The notes beneath the pieces were generated by a model. It was given only the letters and a program-made list of their open reading frames with translations. It ran no database searches and had not been told where the DNA came from. From positions 1 through 47,631 of the forward strand of contig JABACA010000019.1 of NCBI GenBank assembly GCA_014237975.1: a DNA stretch of 47,631 nucleotides, given 5' to 3'. The stretch comes from Mariniblastus sp. GTDB lineage: Bacteria > Planctomycetota > Planctomycetia > Pirellulales > Pirellulaceae. Position numbers and translations under genes: made by a program. Shown here piece by piece: positions 45,448 to 47,631 of this stretch (its first letter is position 1; each line of letters begins with the position of its first letter).

Positions 45448-45753
45448 GAAATTCCATAAACTAACGCAAAACACGAAACATTTTCGGCCATTTCGAGTTA
45501 AATAATAAGGGTTCCACCACCCTTCGTCGATGCGACAGGATTCCTGAAAATTCGACGCCTGGTGGTTGCTCCGATTACCATGTTACGGTTAGATCGATTA
45601 TCTGGTGTTGGCGGCAGTGAATGGCCATGTTTATCGGCAATTCCGGGCCACCATTGGATGGTTTTTCCGATTTCGGTCGGTGCTTCGACCTAAATTTTCT
45701 CGGTTGAATTTTAATAGTTAATATTACCGTCTTTCGCGCCAGAGATCTTCAGG
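45448..45753. promoter_or_regulatory. Divergent region between tsaD and the right-edge secretin-like gene
   Basis: A 306-bp gap holding a 6-bp inverted repeat AAGGGT/ACCCTT with a 6-nt spacer (45507-45524), close to tsaD. An AT-rich stretch (about 45690-45728) just before the right-hand gene probably contains its promoter, but exact boxes are unclear. No small gene was seen. Confidence 0.35.
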
Positions 45754-47631
45754 ATGAATAGTTTGAAACCTCTATTGTTTGCCAGTTCGTTATTTGTATT
45801 GTTGTTGCCATTAGGTAACAGTCGAACCGCGGCTCAGGATACGGCCAAATCGACCGACCCTCCGGTCACGACTGAGAAATCAGAGACTCAGTCCGAAGAT
45901 AAGGCAACGGTCGAAAAACCTGAACAGTCAGAAGACAAGCAGGACGATGCGACGGTAGAGAAGTCCTTACAGTCAGAGGACAAACCAGCCGCTGAGAAAT
46001 CCGAATCATCAGAAGACAAGCCCCAAGACAAAGTGTTGGCAGAACCTGCCATGAAACCGGGCGATGCAAAACAACCCGTCACACCCGCCTTGGCACAAGA
46101 TGACGTCACCCCCGGCAAAATTCGATTTCGCTTTGACGAAATTGAGTGGTCTGAAGTGATCGACTGGTTCGCCGAACAAAATGGTTTTTCTCTGTTTCCC
46201 ATCGTCCAACCTCCCGAGGGAACGTTCAAATATTTCGACGACCAGGAATACACCGTCCTGGAGGGTCTCGATCAGTTGAATCACGCGCTGATGTTGCAAG
46301 GTGGCTATACGCTAATTCGCAACCGAAAAATGCTGGTTCTCACCAAGAAGTCGGAAGGTTACCCATCGGAGTTGATTGAGGAAATCGAACCGGACGACCT
46401 CAACGACCGAGGGAAGTATGAAATCGTCAGGTGTATTTTTGACATAGCCGGGTTGGAAGATACGGATTTTTCAGACGAAGTTGAGGACTTGATTGACCGC
46501 GATCATCGCGACGGCTTCGCCGTCTTTGATTCATCCAAGAAGATGATGGTTCGGGAAACGGGGGAAAAACTCCGCCGTATCAACGAGATGCTGGAATCGG
46601 CGAAAACAATCGCGATCACAGGCAACTCGAAATATCAAACGTACGATCTGCAGCACGTCGAGCCCGAAACACTGTTGTTCAGCGTACGGGAGTTAATGGG
46701 GATGCGTGATGATGAAAATCGGATGCGCGATGAAACCATGACCTTCAGTGTTGAGCCGCCTCCTGGAAACAGGATTTTCCTGAAAGGAACCCCGAAACGG
46801 ATCGAGGAATTCCAGAACATTGCCAAAATGATCGACGTGCCACTGACCACCGACGATGGCACGATCATCGAGAAACCGTTCCTTGAAACTTATGCCATAC
46901 GAGGCACCCCGGAAATCATGTTCCAGGTCATGCAGACGATGTTTGAAGGTGAAGAGGTGCGGATGGATCAAGACGAAACCACCGGCAACATCATCCTACT
47001 GGGGCGTTCGGAACACCATCAGCGAATGGTCGATTACTTGAAGGAACTCAACGATACGGGCGAAGGCTTTGCCGCGATACAATTGCAACATGAAGCACCG
47101 GGAGACATTATCCTGAAACTGATGACGTTGTTCCGGCAAAACCCCGATGAATTAACCAACTCGGGACCCGCATTGTATGCCGATTCGATCAAGGAACAGA
47201 TTCTCGTTAGCGGCACACCGCAGGAAATTCAACAGGTCAAGGATATGGTGGCCACACTGGACACGGCTGACGATCTACTGACTGGACCTCGCACCAATCA
47301 ACGTTTCCTCGAAATGTCTCCTTACGAAGCGGATCGCATCATGTCGATGCTGCCAGACCTGCTGCCAACCACCGGAAGAGACAATATTTTAAATTTGGTT
47401 ATGCCCGAAGATCGGGCTTCGTTTCGTGACCGTTTGCGACGACGCCAAACCGGCGACACGGGTGACACGGGTGACGACCAATTGGACGCAATGCTCCGTG
47501 AACTCGAAGCCCTCACGGCAGATCCTGAAACGTCGACACCTAAAAACTCATCGCCCGACAGTAGCGACAAAGCGGACGACAAAGCGGACGACAAAGCGGA
47601 CGACAAAGCGGACGACAAAGCGGACGACAAA
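45754..47631 (+). CDS. Secretin N0/N1-domain protein, truncated by the window edge
   Basis: An open frame of 626 codons that continues past the right edge. The signal peptide is at about 1-28 (SRTAAQ), followed by an acidic Glu/Lys/Ser linker (about 29-120). An STN/N0-like domain (about 122-195) opens KIRFRFDEIEWSEVIDWFAE. Four N1-like modules follow at about 222-284, 293-364, 376-434 and 437-506, each with an N-x-I-x-L-x-G strand and a helix closing near LD or LN. No secretin core is seen so far. The visible end is a DKAD repeat. The protein could be a second secretin whose pore lies beyond the window, or a coreless N-domain protein of the kind planctomycetes often encode. ATG 45754 has AGG just upstream. 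Confidence 0.8.
   Translation, partial: MNSLKPLLFASSLFVLLLPLGNSRTAAQDTAKSTDPPVTTEKSETQSEDKATVEKPEQSEDKQDDATVEKSLQSEDKPAAEKSESSEDKPQDKVLAEPAMKPGDAKQPVTPALAQDDVTPGKIRFRFDEIEWSEVIDWFAEQNGFSLFPIVQPPEGTFKYFDDQEYTVLEGLDQLNHALMLQGGYTLIRNRKMLVLTKKSEGYPSELIEEIEPDDLNDRGKYEIVRCIFDIAGLEDTDFSDEVEDLIDRDHRDGFAVFDSSKKMMVRETGEKLRRINEMLESAKTIAITGNSKYQTYDLQHVEPETLLFSVRELMGMRDDENRMRDETMTFSVEPPPGNRIFLKGTPKRIEEFQNIAKMIDVPLTTDDGTIIEKPFLETYAIRGTPEIMFQVMQTMFEGEEVRMDQDETTGNIILLGRSEHHQRMVDYLKELNDTGEGFAAIQLQHEAPGDIILKLMTLFRQNPDELTNSGPALYADSIKEQILVSGTPQEIQQVKDMVATLDTADDLLTGPRTNQRFLEMSPYEADRIMSMLPDLLPTTGRDNILNLVMPEDRASFRDRLRRRQTGDTGDTGDDQLDAMLRELEALTADPETSTPKNSSPDSSDKADDKADDKADDKADDKADDK
47566..47631 (+). repeat. 12-bp tandem array encoding (Asp-Lys-Ala-Asp)n, open at the edge
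   Basis: GACAAAGCGGAC is repeated five times exactly and the sixth copy is cut by the window end. The array encodes DKAD repeats in the right-edge secretin-like protein. A shorter GDT repeat (around 47452-47475) lies just upstream. The true copy number is unknown. Confidence 0.95.

Noticed and set aside
47322..47630. Minus-strand frame with Ser-Ser-Ala-Leu repeats
   Set aside because: It is the complement of the DKAD array in the right-edge gene and has no coding features of its own.

Overview
The window comes from a Planctomycetota bacterium, most likely of the Pirellulales type; this lineage call is inference from gene content. The pointers are a very long secreted protein with a beta-propeller, HEAT repeats and a terminal CxxCH heme motif (a PVC-superfamily hallmark), planctomycete-style secretin and pseudopilin genes, many large signal-peptide proteins with acidic low-complexity linkers, and moderate GC. 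I saw no tRNA, rRNA, CRISPR array, transposase or prophage gene.

Layout. 1-381 is a divergent control region with clustered palindromes and, at the left edge, a ribosome binding site for a minus-strand gene outside the window. 382-3924 encodes the heme protein and 4006-5538 (minus) an NfeD/ClpP-class membrane protease. 5893-7410 is a secreted thioredoxin-trypsin fusion, and 7696-8403 a secreted helical protein closed by a strong terminator.

8905-23947 is the core of the window. It is a type II secretion/type IV pilus-like locus in the order E, F, G, H, I, J, K, a PilM-PilN-like protein, a PilO-Ig-PilP-like protein, a 1162-residue secretin and a lipoprotein. Here the inner-membrane platform appears collapsed into two fusion proteins. 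The secretin has six or seven N-domain-like modules. A nested inverted-repeat element lies between secretin and lipoprotein. An orphan, divergent FliG-like gene follows at 24188-25216.

25164-28490 is a compact minus-strand operon: PQQ-like propeller membrane protein, a short-chain dehydrogenase homologue without its catalytic Tyr, and a carboxylesterase. 28605-29219 is a glycine-zipper lipoprotein, divergent from a translationally coupled MoxR ATPase/DUF58 pair (29326-31685). 31865-38016 is a cell-surface sugar cluster: a GT2 glycosyltransferase, GalE, a GT-B glycosyltransferase with an inserted beta-sandwich, a GT-A-like protein and a GT4 glycosyltransferase. Then come TrkA (minus), a 644-residue secreted protein with a DET repeat and a canonical terminator, a small secreted protein with a BON-like C-terminus, an HTTM membrane protein, TsaD, and a secretin-N-domain protein that runs off the right edge.

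How they fit together: the 8905-23947 block should assemble a trans-envelope pseudopilus/secretin machine, but no prepilin peptidase and no separate GspC are present here. The sugar cluster probably builds a surface glycan. The remaining genes are housekeeping (TsaD, TrkA) or envelope proteins of unknown role.
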